Part shown: piece by piece, positions 25,785 to 34,186 of the stretch
How positions within the stretch are numbered: position 1 is the stretch's first letter
Layout: the number at the start of each line of letters is the position of its first letter
NCBI GenBank assembly: GCA_013288235.1
Contig: JABDCF010000001.1
Span: 1 to 64,000, forward strand
Source: Bacteroidota bacterium
Lineage (GTDB): Bacteria; Bacteroidota; Bacteroidia; Sphingobacteriales; Sphingobacteriaceae
DNA length: 64,000 nucleotides
Reading direction: 5' to 3'
Notes under the pieces: model-generated
The model's database searches: none
Seen by the model: the letters and a program-made list of their open reading frames with translations, nothing else
Told to the model about the DNA's origin: nothing
Program-made: the position numbers and the translations under genes

Positions 25785-26561
25785 ATGGGAAATTTAAAAA
25801 TAACAACCTTCCAGGGATACCTTTTTTGGGAAAATATTGATAAAAACCTGCAAAATATTTCTACCCGTCTGTCTGCGATCCGCGAAAAAACAAACCTGAT
25901 TGTTTTACCGGAAATGTTTAGCACAGGCTTTTCAATGAACGCCGAAAAACTTGCCGAGCCAATGGGCGGCAAAACCATAAAATGGATGCTTAAAACGGCA
26001 AAGCAATATGAGTGCGTATTAACCGGAAGCATTATCATAAAAGAAAACGACAACTATTATAACCGTTTGATATGGATGCGCCCGGATGGCACTTATGAAT
26101 ATTATGATAAACGCCACTTGTTTGCTTTAGGAAAAGAACATCAAACCTATACCCCTGGCGATAAAAGACTTGTTGTTGAGTTAAACGGCTGGAAAATTTG
26201 CCCGATGATTTGTTATGATCTGCGCTTCCCGGTATGGTTGCGTAATGTACATGAGGAATATGATCTGATGCTTATTGTAGCCAATTGGCCCGAGCGGCGT
26301 ATTGCACATTGGCGCGCTTTAATTAATGCCCGCGCCATTGAAAACCAGGCGTATGTTGTAGGTGTAAACCGTGTTGGGCACGATGGCAATGAGGTTTATC
26401 ATTCAGGCGATTCGACCTGTGTTGACCCAAATGGCAACGTAACATACCATAAACGCGACGAAGAAGATCTTTATACCTTCACTATTAATGCGGACGAGGT
26501 TAAAAAAACCCGCCAGGCACTACCATTTTTGAAGGATGCCGATGAATTTAGGATAATATAA
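25785..26561 (+). CDS. omega-amidase, YafV/Nit2-like nitrilase family
   Basis: A 258-residue carbon-nitrogen hydrolase. The catalytic triad is visible: Glu in LPEMFSTGFSMN (about 44), Lys in YYDKRHLFALG (about 107) and Cys in ICYDLRFPVWLRN (about 143). The FSTGFSMN and LRFPVW signatures are typical of omega-amidases that hydrolyse 2-oxoglutaramate to 2-oxoglutarate and ammonia. The preceding YbdL-like aminotransferase gene completes a glutamine transaminase plus omega-amidase pathway, most likely for methionine salvage. Cytoplasmic. Confidence 0.87.
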   Translation: MGNLKITTFQGYLFWENIDKNLQNISTRLSAIREKTNLIVLPEMFSTGFSMNAEKLAEPMGGKTIKWMLKTAKQYECVLTGSIIIKENDNYYNRLIWMRPDGTYEYYDKRHLFALGKEHQTYTPGDKRLVVELNGWKICPMICYDLRFPVWLRNVHEEYDLMLIVANWPERRIAHWRALINARAIENQAYVVGVNRVGHDGNEVYHSGDSTCVDPNGNVTYHKRDEEDLYTFTINADEVKKTRQALPFLKDADEFRII

Positions 26562-26655
26562 CACAAACACGATTAAAAGATTTTACAGGATTATATTAAA
26601 AGGAAGGTTATATAACTTCCGTCATGAAAATCCAATAAAATCCCTAAAATCGTGT
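26562..26655. repeat. ACGATTAAAAGATTTTACAGG / CCCTAAAATCGTG hairpin spacer
   Basis: Left CACGATTAAAAGATTTTACAGGATT is complementary to right AATCCAATAAAATCCCTAAAATCGTG. It belongs to the same style of word-built spacer hairpin as elsewhere in the window. Confidence 0.5.
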
Positions 26656-26688
26656 TATTTTTACCCCTCATAAATTTACATTAATTCA

Positions 26689-29600
26689 ATGAGGCTCCTG
26701 ACCCGTAGTACCTTTTCTCTCTTCTTTATTTTACTTTTCGCGCTATCATCGTTCGCACAACGAAAAAAAGATTATACCCAATTTGTTGACCCGTTTATTG
26801 GCACCGGCGGGCATGGGCATACTTACCCGGGGGCTGTGGTGCCCTTCGGGATGATTCAGCTTAGTCCCGATACACGTTTAACCGGTTGGGACGGTTGTTC
26901 GGGTTATTATTACACAGATACTATTGTTTACGGCTTTTCACATACCCATTTAAGTGGCACAGGCATTGCCGACTATTGCGATGTTTTATTTATGCCTACC
27001 ACAGGTCAGCCGCAGTTTAAAAACACCGATTACCTATCAGGATTTAAAAAGAAAAACGAAATTTCAACCCCCGGTTATTATAAAACACATTTAGATAAAT
27101 ATAATATTGATGTCGAACTTACCGCCACCGCCCGTGTCGGTGTTCATCGCTACATCTTCCCTAAAGCTGAACAGGCAAATATTATTATCGACCTGCAACA
27201 TAGGGATGAGGTACTTGATTCGTGGATTGAGGTTGTGAATGACCATGAGATCAGGGGCTTCCGCAGGTCGCGCTCATGGGCGCAGGATCAGTCCATTTAT
27301 TTCTACGCCAAATTTTCGAAACCATTTAAAACTTACGGCATTGCCGCCAACGATCATCTGCAGCAGGGTCAAACCAAACTACAGGGGAAAAACATTAAAA
27401 TGTTTATTCAGTTTGATAACCCTGGTGAGATTATAGCTAAAGTGGGTATTTCATCGGTAAGCGCTGATGGCGCGTTGAAAAACCTGGATACCGAAGTACC
27501 CGATTTTGATTTCAAAAGAGTCCAAAAAGAAGCAAAAGCCTCATGGAATACCGAGCTCTCGAAAATAGAAGTTGAGGGCGGTGCGCCCAGCACTGCAAGC
27601 GAGCGGGAACCACAAAGCGCTAATCAAAATACAGGATACAACAGCCGGAACAAGCAACCTAAGCAGAAAAAACAACCCGACGTTGACCACGCTAAAATAA
27701 AGCAGACCATTTTTTACACTGCCCTTTACCATGCAATGCTGGCGCCAAATGTTTACAGCGATGTAGACGGACAATATCGCGGCATGGACCAAAAGGTGCA
27801 TACGGCCGATGGCTTTAATTATTACACTGTATTTTCTTTATGGGATACCTACCGCGCCGAAGATCCATTACTAAACCTGATAGACCGCAAACGTACGCTT
27901 GATTTTGTGAAATCATTTTTGGCGATGTACGAACAGGGTGGTTTATTGCCGATATGGCCCCTTGCATCAAACGAAACCTATTGTATGGTTGGCAATCACT
28001 CCATCCCGGTTATTGTCGATGCTTATGCAAAGGGTATCCGCGATTTTAATGCCGAAGAGGCGTTTACAACCATGAAAGCTGCGGTGAACCGTAACCAGTT
28101 CGGGCTGGACTCGTACCGTAAAAATGGTGTGGTACTATCAGATGATGAACCTGAATCCGTTTCAAAAACACTGGAATATGCTATTGATGATTGGTGCATA
28201 GCCCAGATGGCAAAAATGCTGAACAAACCCGCCGACTATAAGGAATTTATACAACGTTCCCAATACTGGAAAAACAATTTTAATAACCAGAACGGTTTTA
28301 TGCAGGCGCGGGCAAACGGCGGCTGGTACACACCTTTTGAACCTACGGAGATCAATAATAATTATACCGAGGGTAATTCCTGGCAATATTCATTTTTGGC
28401 GCCGCAGGATATTGAAAGCCTTGCCGACAGGATGGGCGGCAAAGCCGCGTTTGAAGCTAAATTGGATGAATTATTTACTACTGACTCCAAACTAACGGGG
28501 CGCGAGCAGGACGATGTCACAGGTTTAATTGGCCAGTACGCACATGGTAATGAGCCCAGTCACCACATGGCTTACCTTTATAATTTTACGGACTCACCCG
28601 ATAAAACACAGTTTTATATCAACAAAATATTAAAGGAAGAATACAGTAACCAGCCCGATGGCCTTTCGGGCAATGAGGATTGCGGGCAAATGTCGGCCTG
28701 GTATGTGATAAGTTCGTTGGGTATTTATAATATCGCTCCTGGCCAGCAGCAATTCCAGATCGGTATGCCACAGTTTGATAAAGCGGTAATCAATCTTGAA
28801 AATGGTAAAAAGTTTACTATTCTTAACTCAGGCGCAAGCATAAATAGCGGGAATATTTACATGCAGGGCATGAACCTCAACAAAAAAGCATACGATAAAC
28901 TCTACCTCAATTATGATGATATTGTCAACGGCGGCGAATTTGAAGTATTTACCGGTCGGCTGCCCAACAAAATGTTTGTGCAGGGGCTGGAAAAACCAAC
29001 ATCAAGGATAACCGATAATTTGATTGTTCCCGATCCTTATATTACTGCCCCGGCCAAAACCTTTAAGCAGCCATTCAACATCGAAATAAAAGATGCGGAT
29101 ACAACCGCCAAAATCTATTATACGCTTGACGGATCCTCCCCGACTGTAAATTCAACCTTATACAGCGCACCAATAAATATTTCAGCCAACACTACCGTGA
29201 AAGCCATCGCTGTTGAAGGTGATAAAACAAGCTTTATTGACGAAGGTTCTTTTACCAAAATAAGGGCCGATATAAAACTAACCCTTGTAAACAAATACCT
29301 GCCAAACTATGCCGACGAAGGCGATAACGCATTGATCAACGGCCTGCATGGAAAAGTTAACTGGCGGCTTGGCAACTGGCAGGGTTACCAGGGCAATGAT
29401 CTGGTCGCAATTATCGATATGGGGCAACCCAAGCCTATAAAACAGGTAAGTTTAGGAACGTTGCAGGATACACGCTCGTGGATAGTTTTCCCGCAGTACG
29501 TACAATATTGGATATCAAATGACGGGGTTAATTATAAACTGGCCGTCACGGTTAATACTAAGGTTGACATAAAAGACCTTAATATACAAACCCAGGAATT

Positions 29601-29730
29601 TACCGCACCATTAAACGTAAATACCAGGTATATTAAACTGATAGCCAGGCAATACGGCGCATTACCTGATTGGCACGAAAGCAAAGGCCAGCCATCGTAC
29701 ATTTTTGCAGATGAGATAACGGTGGAGTAG
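26689..29730 (+). CDS. GH92 alpha-mannosidase with C-terminal appended domains
   Basis: Exported 1013-residue exo-alpha-mannosidase of family GH92, which trims mannose from glycans with inversion and calcium. Signal peptide 1-23. The N-terminal sandwich opens VDPFIGTGGHGHTYPGAVVPFGMIQLSPDT. The helical catalytic domain includes PIWPLASNETYCMVG, GNEPSHHMAYLYNF (about 620) and GNEDCGQMSAWYVISSLG (about 661). A hydrophilic insertion of about 35 residues (298-332, Asn/Gln/Lys-rich) lies between the two GH92 parts. After ~780 come a chitobiase-C-like domain (IYYTLDGSSPTVNSTLYSAPI) and a discoidin-like domain to the end. No SusC/D pair is nearby, so it is not in an obvious polysaccharide-utilisation locus. 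Confidence 0.92.
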   Translation: MRLLTRSTFSLFFILLFALSSFAQRKKDYTQFVDPFIGTGGHGHTYPGAVVPFGMIQLSPDTRLTGWDGCSGYYYTDTIVYGFSHTHLSGTGIADYCDVLFMPTTGQPQFKNTDYLSGFKKKNEISTPGYYKTHLDKYNIDVELTATARVGVHRYIFPKAEQANIIIDLQHRDEVLDSWIEVVNDHEIRGFRRSRSWAQDQSIYFYAKFSKPFKTYGIAANDHLQQGQTKLQGKNIKMFIQFDNPGEIIAKVGISSVSADGALKNLDTEVPDFDFKRVQKEAKASWNTELSKIEVEGGAPSTASEREPQSANQNTGYNSRNKQPKQKKQPDVDHAKIKQTIFYTALYHAMLAPNVYSDVDGQYRGMDQKVHTADGFNYYTVFSLWDTYRAEDPLLNLIDRKRTLDFVKSFLAMYEQGGLLPIWPLASNETYCMVGNHSIPVIVDAYAKGIRDFNAEEAFTTMKAAVNRNQFGLDSYRKNGVVLSDDEPESVSKTLEYAIDDWCIAQMAKMLNKPADYKEFIQRSQYWKNNFNNQNGFMQARANGGWYTPFEPTEINNNYTEGNSWQYSFLAPQDIESLADRMGGKAAFEAKLDELFTTDSKLTGREQDDVTGLIGQYAHGNEPSHHMAYLYNFTDSPDKTQFYINKILKEEYSNQPDGLSGNEDCGQMSAWYVISSLGIYNIAPGQQQFQIGMPQFDKAVINLENGKKFTILNSGASINSGNIYMQGMNLNKKAYDKLYLNYDDIVNGGEFEVFTGRLPNKMFVQGLEKPTSRITDNLIVPDPYITAPAKTFKQPFNIEIKDADTTAKIYYTLDGSSPTVNSTLYSAPINISANTTVKAIAVEGDKTSFIDEGSFTKIRADIKLTLVNKYLPNYADEGDNALINGLHGKVNWRLGNWQGYQGNDLVAIIDMGQPKPIKQVSLGTLQDTRSWIVFPQYVQYWISNDGVNYKLAVTVNTKVDIKDLNIQTQEFTAPLNVNTRYIKLIARQYGALPDWHESKGQPSYIFADEITVE

Positions 29731-29789
29731 CATATCGGGAAAAGGTTATTATCTAATCCATAAGCCGTCGTTATCGAGCAGTAAATATG

Positions 29790-30023
29790 TTACTTTTTTG
29801 ATTTACCGCTTTTTGAAGTATCCTTAACCAAATTGGCCCCGCCTGAAGCGCTGTTATCACTACTGCTGGTAGTTTTATTCGAATCCTTTTTTGAAGTATC
29901 CTTGGCAACTTTATAAGTGTTTTTCACCGTGTCGTTGCCCGATTGCGCCGTATGGTCACCAGAGCAGGCTGCAAAAAAGCATAACCCGGCTGTCAGCATT
30001 AGTATAACTATCTTGTTTTTCAC
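29790..30023 (-). CDS. small low-complexity lipoprotein
   Basis: A 77-residue protein with lipobox FFAAC (Cys20) and a Ser/Thr/Lys/Asp-rich tail (VAKDTSKKDSNKTTSSSDNSAS...). The sequence VKDTSK/AKDTSKK repeats. It is expected to be exported and lipid-anchored; no domain is recognisable. The strong signal peptide makes it likely real despite its size. Confidence 0.6.
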   Translation of the reverse strand: MKNKIVILMLTAGLCFFAACSGDHTAQSGNDTVKNTYKVAKDTSKKDSNKTTSSSDNSASGGANLVKDTSKSGKSKK

Positions 30024-30177
30024 GTCTGTTAAATATTGATGTAACGTTTTAACAGGCAGGTAAGGGTAATGGTTTTATAAAGTTAAAAGGTAATCCTGGC
30101 CAATAGAAATTAGATAGTTATAATGATCAATCAAAAGGGGTGTATTTTGCTGAAAATGATTAAGCAATAAAGCTATG

Positions 30178-30990
30178 TTAGTTGTGACTTTTGCCCACAA
30201 AACTCCTCTTTCTTGAATACCCCAGGGCAATAAGATAAGCTATGCCGCTAAACCCTAAAGCCTCAAATACACTTGAAACCTCATTGCCCTGGAGGCTATG
30301 TGGATCGGCTATTGCCCTTGGGATGTGAAGGAAAATAAACCATAAAAAAATCATCAGCGAAAGCAGCAGTGCAACTAATTTTAGCTGTACCCTTAAAATA
30401 ATAGCAATGCCCGACCCAATAAGCGCAACGCCCGCAAAATACGTCCAAAACATGGCGCCTGGTATCCACGAAGGGACAAGCGTAGATATGCCTTCCTTAT
30501 ACAAAAAATGATCGATGCCAAAACTTATCATAGTTATGCACATAAAAACGCTTCCAAAAGGGATTATCTTTTCCAAAAAAACCACAAAGGATGATTGCAC
30601 CTGGCCACTATCTCTGCCTGCAGGATAAGACCCCGCAACAACAAAGCCACCACCTGCAAAAACCAATTCTTTTAATGCAGAGGCCCACGAGCCCATATTT
30701 TTATAATACGGGTCCGCAATTATTTCATAGGGTATTTGAATAAAAATAAAAATGGCAAGAAATATGGCGCCTAAAATGAGCCCTATTATTTTAGCTTGTT
30801 TATCTAATGCGATTGCGATACCGGCCAAAATTAAAATAGCGCTGAAAATGTAGACGCATAATACCAGGCCGGGAAATGATAAGGCCGGCAATATTACGGG
30901 ACGGAAACCCGCATAAAAAACCTGCTGTAAGCCCAAACCCCCTATCATTATTCCATAAGATATGCGCGCCGCTTTAATAAGTATTTCCAT
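30178..30990 (-). CDS. DoxX-like membrane protein with internal duplication
   Basis: A 270-residue protein with about eight membrane segments arranged as two similar four-helix units (~8-125 and ~140-258). Each carries a DP motif after the third helix (IADPYYKNMGSWASALKEL and IADPHSLQGNEVSSVFEAL). This is a tandem duplication of a DoxX/DUF4267-like unit. The function is unknown; DoxX relatives take part in redox or quinone-linked processes. Monocistronic. Confidence 0.7.
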   Translation of the reverse strand: MEILIKAARISYGIMIGGLGLQQVFYAGFRPVILPALSFPGLVLCVYIFSAILILAGIAIALDKQAKIIGLILGAIFLAIFIFIQIPYEIIADPYYKNMGSWASALKELVFAGGGFVVAGSYPAGRDSGQVQSSFVVFLEKIIPFGSVFMCITMISFGIDHFLYKEGISTLVPSWIPGAMFWTYFAGVALIGSGIAIILRVQLKLVALLLSLMIFLWFIFLHIPRAIADPHSLQGNEVSSVFEALGFSGIAYLIALGYSRKRSFVGKSHN

Positions 30991-31140
30991 AATTGTGATT
31001 TGATAATGATCAAATTAAGGAAGTTGTTTATCAGCAAGCAAATCATAGCTTGTTCATATTTGAACAAGTTGGTACAAAAGAAAATGGAGACTTAAACCTA
31101 AGTTCAAGCCTCCATTGTATGAGTTTTTAAAGGCGCGGAG

Positions 31141-32889
31141 TTAAATTTCCCTGCCAGGGTCCCAGTTTTCTAAATAATCCGAAACGCGTTTAACGAATGT
31201 GCCGCCCAAAGCCCCGTCAACCACCCTGTGATCATAAGATAATGACAAAAACATCATATGGCGGATACCTATCATATCACCCTGCAGGGTTTCAATTACT
31301 GCCGGTTTCTTTCTGATGGCGCCAACAGCTAAAATGGCTACCTGCGGCTGGTTTATGATAGGCGTACCCATAACGTTACCAAATGAACCTACATTTGTTA
31401 TAGTAAAGGTACCACCCTGCACATCGTCAGGTTTTAATTTATTGTTACGCGCACGGTTTGCAAGGTCATTAACAGCTTTTGTTAAGCCAATAAGACTCAG
31501 TTCGTCTGCTTTTTTAATAACCGGCACTATCAGGTTACCACTTGGCAAGGCTGTGGCCATGCTTATATTTATATCTTTCTTTTTGATGATCTGTGTCCCG
31601 TTTACCTGGATATTGATCATCGGCAAATCCTTAATAGCCCGTACAACGGCCTCGATAAATATTGGCGTAAAGGTAATTTTTTCACCTTCCCTCTTTTCAA
31701 AAGCATTCTTTATTTTATCGCGCCATAAAACAAGGTTGGTTACATCAGCCTCAACAAAAGAAGTAACGTGTGGCGAAGTGTGCTTGCTCATTACCATGTG
31801 ATCGGCAATGAGGCGGCGCATCCTGTCCATTTCTATGATCTCATCACTGCCCGACATTGAGGTTCCCGATGAAACAGGTTCCGGCTTTGGTTTTTCCGGA
31901 GCCGGCGCTGGTTTTGGTACTTCAGTAATTGGCGCAGGTTCCGGAGCCTCTATAACCGTTTCGGGCACCGGCGTTTCTATTACAGGAGCCTGGGTCTGTG
32001 TTTCTGCATCTGGCACAGGTTGCAGCGTTTCGCTTACAGGTTCGGGTTCTGTTATATTTATCTTCTGCGGTTCACTAAAAGTATATTGCTCCTCGGGCGC
32101 TTTCAACGTTTCAGTAACCGGGTCCGTACTGCTATCTGGAACATTTGCAGATTGATATCTATTTTGAATATAATTTAACAGGTCATCCTTTGTTAAACGG
32201 CCTTCGGCGCCCGTGCCAGTAATATTATCAAGTTCAGCGTTGCTTATATTCTCCTGCGCGGCTATATTTTTAACCAACGGCGAATAAAATCGCAATGGGT
32301 TTTTTGCTGCATCTTCTGCTGAAGCACTTTTTTGCGATAATTGCTCTGTGTATGGTACAGGCGGTATTGATTCTTCCCGTTCATCGGCAAATACAGGCTG
32401 TTTTACCTCTACAGGTTCTTTTATTTCATTTACAACGGGAGGAGTATATTTTTCTGCAAGGGGCTCCGGTGCTGGAGGTTGTTGTTCCTGGTAAGACGGC
32501 CCCCTTTCATTAACAATTGGGGGCTTCTCTTCAACACGTTGCGGAACAGGTGTCGCAAATGGCTGCCGTATTTCACTAATAACCGGGGGCTTTTCTTCAA
32601 CGGGCTGTTGAACAGGCGGTGCAACTGGCGGTACTATTTCTTCCGGATCGTTAGTTTCAATAATAGCAATAACAGCCCCTACCTGTACCACATCATTATC
32701 TTTATAAAGCTGCTCCAGCAACTTGCCCGTTACCGGCGAAGGAACATCCGAGTCAACCTTATCAGTCGCAATTTCCATCACTGCTTCGTCAGCCTCAATA
32801 TGGTCCCCCGGATTTTTGATCCATCTGATCACAGTTGCTTCAGCAACGCTTTCACCCATTTTTGGCAGTAACAGTTTATATTTGGCCAT
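31141..32889 (-). CDS. dihydrolipoamide acyltransferase (E2) of a 2-oxo acid dehydrogenase
   Basis: E2 core subunit that transfers an acyl group from lipoate to CoA. Layout: one lipoyl domain (1-80, lipoylated Lys44 in EIATDKVDSDV); a long Pro/Glu-rich linker with repeated EEKPPV/I segments (~85-195); a peripheral-subunit-binding domain (~197-245: SPLVKNIAAQENISNAELDNITGTGAEGRLTKDDLLNYI); a second Pro/Glu linker; and the catalytic domain with SYDHRVVDGALGG (His ~551, Asp ~555). The specificity (branched-chain or 2-oxoglutarate) is not decidable from this gene alone, since the E1 and E3 genes are elsewhere. It is 44 bases downstream of cinA, possibly the same operon. Confidence 0.88.
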   Translation of the reverse strand: MAKYKLLLPKMGESVAEATVIRWIKNPGDHIEADEAVMEIATDKVDSDVPSPVTGKLLEQLYKDNDVVQVGAVIAIIETNDPEEIVPPVAPPVQQPVEEKPPVISEIRQPFATPVPQRVEEKPPIVNERGPSYQEQQPPAPEPLAEKYTPPVVNEIKEPVEVKQPVFADEREESIPPVPYTEQLSQKSASAEDAAKNPLRFYSPLVKNIAAQENISNAELDNITGTGAEGRLTKDDLLNYIQNRYQSANVPDSSTDPVTETLKAPEEQYTFSEPQKINITEPEPVSETLQPVPDAETQTQAPVIETPVPETVIEAPEPAPITEVPKPAPAPEKPKPEPVSSGTSMSGSDEIIEMDRMRRLIADHMVMSKHTSPHVTSFVEADVTNLVLWRDKIKNAFEKREGEKITFTPIFIEAVVRAIKDLPMINIQVNGTQIIKKKDINISMATALPSGNLIVPVIKKADELSLIGLTKAVNDLANRARNNKLKPDDVQGGTFTITNVGSFGNVMGTPIINQPQVAILAVGAIRKKPAVIETLQGDMIGIRHMMFLSLSYDHRVVDGALGGTFVKRVSDYLENWDPGREI

Positions 32890-32933
32890 AGAGAATATAC
32901 CTAATTAATGGCCAAAATTAGCGGATTTTATCT

Positions 32934-34181
32934 TTATTTTCCACTATCATGCAGTAAAGTATTCAACATATTTAAGGCCGAAATCGCGCTCCTTTCGATG
33001 TTTTGCTTTCGTTTGTTACCAAATGTTAATTTCTTTACTACTTTTTTGTTAACAGATGCTACGGCTATCCACACCGTTCCCACAGGCTTTTCAGGGGTAC
33101 CGCCGTCCGGGCCTGCAATACCCGTAATTGCAATGGCATAGTCAGATTTAAAATTCAGCAAAGCCCCTTCAACCATCTCTGTAACCGTTTCGCCGCTTAC
33201 CGCCCCAAACTCCGCTATTGTTTCATCTCTGACATTTAAAACGCTTTCTTTTAAACTGTTTGAGTAAGAAACAACCCCGCCAAAAAATACCTTTGACGCA
33301 CCGGGATGTTGAGTAAAAAGCTGCGATATAAACCCACCGGTACAACTTTCGGCGATTGACAACGTCAGGCCTTTTTCGGTCATAAAATTTAAGATGGCTT
33401 TTTCAATCGGGATATCTTCCTCAGCTGCCACAACGTTGGCTACCCTTTCAATTATTTTTGCCGCATAAGCATCTACTTCCGGCTTTAAAGTAGCTTCATC
33501 TTCGCCATAACCACTTAGCCTTAGCCTTACCTGGCCAAGCTTCGGTAAATAGGCCAGCTTAATATATGAAGGTAGCGAATCTTCAATATCAGCAATACGT
33601 TCGGCTAAAAACGATTCGCCCTCACCTACTGTTAAAATAGTTTTATGAATAATTACAGGGAGCTTTAAGGTTGATTTTAGCTTGGGCAGCACCTCATCTT
33701 CCATCATATACATCATCTCGTGCGGCACGCCCGGCATCGATATATATATTTTACCTTCAACAGTAAACCACATCCCGGGTGCTGTACCATTATTATTAAG
33801 TATCACTTCACAATTTTCGGGTACCATAGCCTGCAGTCGGTTCACCTCCAGCAGCGGCCTGTTATAGCGGGCAAAAATTTTGGTCACATTGTTTAAGGCC
33901 TCCTGGTTTTCAACCAGCTGAACACCAAAGTATTCGGCAATTGTTTTTTTTGTAATATCATCTTTGGTTGGCCCAAGCCCTCCGGTAATCAATATGATGT
34001 CTGCCCGTTTGCTCGCTTCTTTAAGGGCGGTTAAAATATGTTGCCGGTCGTCGGATACCGACGAAATTTGTTTAACCCTGACACCTATATTATTAAGCTC
34101 TGCAGCCATCCAGGCGGAATTTGTATCAACAATTTGCCCGATGAGTATTTCATCTCCAATGGTAATTATTTCAGCAAGCAT
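32934..34181 (-). CDS. cinA: CinA-like protein (nicotinamide-nucleotide amidase)
   Basis: A 415-residue two-domain protein. The N-terminal part (MLAEIITIGDEILIGQIVDTNSAWMAAELN, then ITGGLGPTKDDITKKTIA and MPGVPHEMMYM) is the MoCF/COG1058 domain, an ADP-ribose pyrophosphatase in CinA. The C-terminal CinA domain (LTLSIAESCTGGFISQLFTQHPGASKVFFGGVVSYSN, then GIAGPDGGTPEKPVGTVWIAV) is the nicotinamide mononucleotide deamidase. Together they recycle pyridine nucleotides. The length is standard. It starts six bases after the lptD stop, in the same direction. Confidence 0.92.
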   Translation of the reverse strand: MLAEIITIGDEILIGQIVDTNSAWMAAELNNIGVRVKQISSVSDDRQHILTALKEASKRADIILITGGLGPTKDDITKKTIAEYFGVQLVENQEALNNVTKIFARYNRPLLEVNRLQAMVPENCEVILNNNGTAPGMWFTVEGKIYISMPGVPHEMMYMMEDEVLPKLKSTLKLPVIIHKTILTVGEGESFLAERIADIEDSLPSYIKLAYLPKLGQVRLRLSGYGEDEATLKPEVDAYAAKIIERVANVVAAEEDIPIEKAILNFMTEKGLTLSIAESCTGGFISQLFTQHPGASKVFFGGVVSYSNSLKESVLNVRDETIAEFGAVSGETVTEMVEGALLNFKSDYAIAITGIAGPDGGTPEKPVGTVWIAVASVNKKVVKKLTFGNKRKQNIERSAISALNMLNTLLHDSGK

Positions 34182-34186
34182 TTTTA

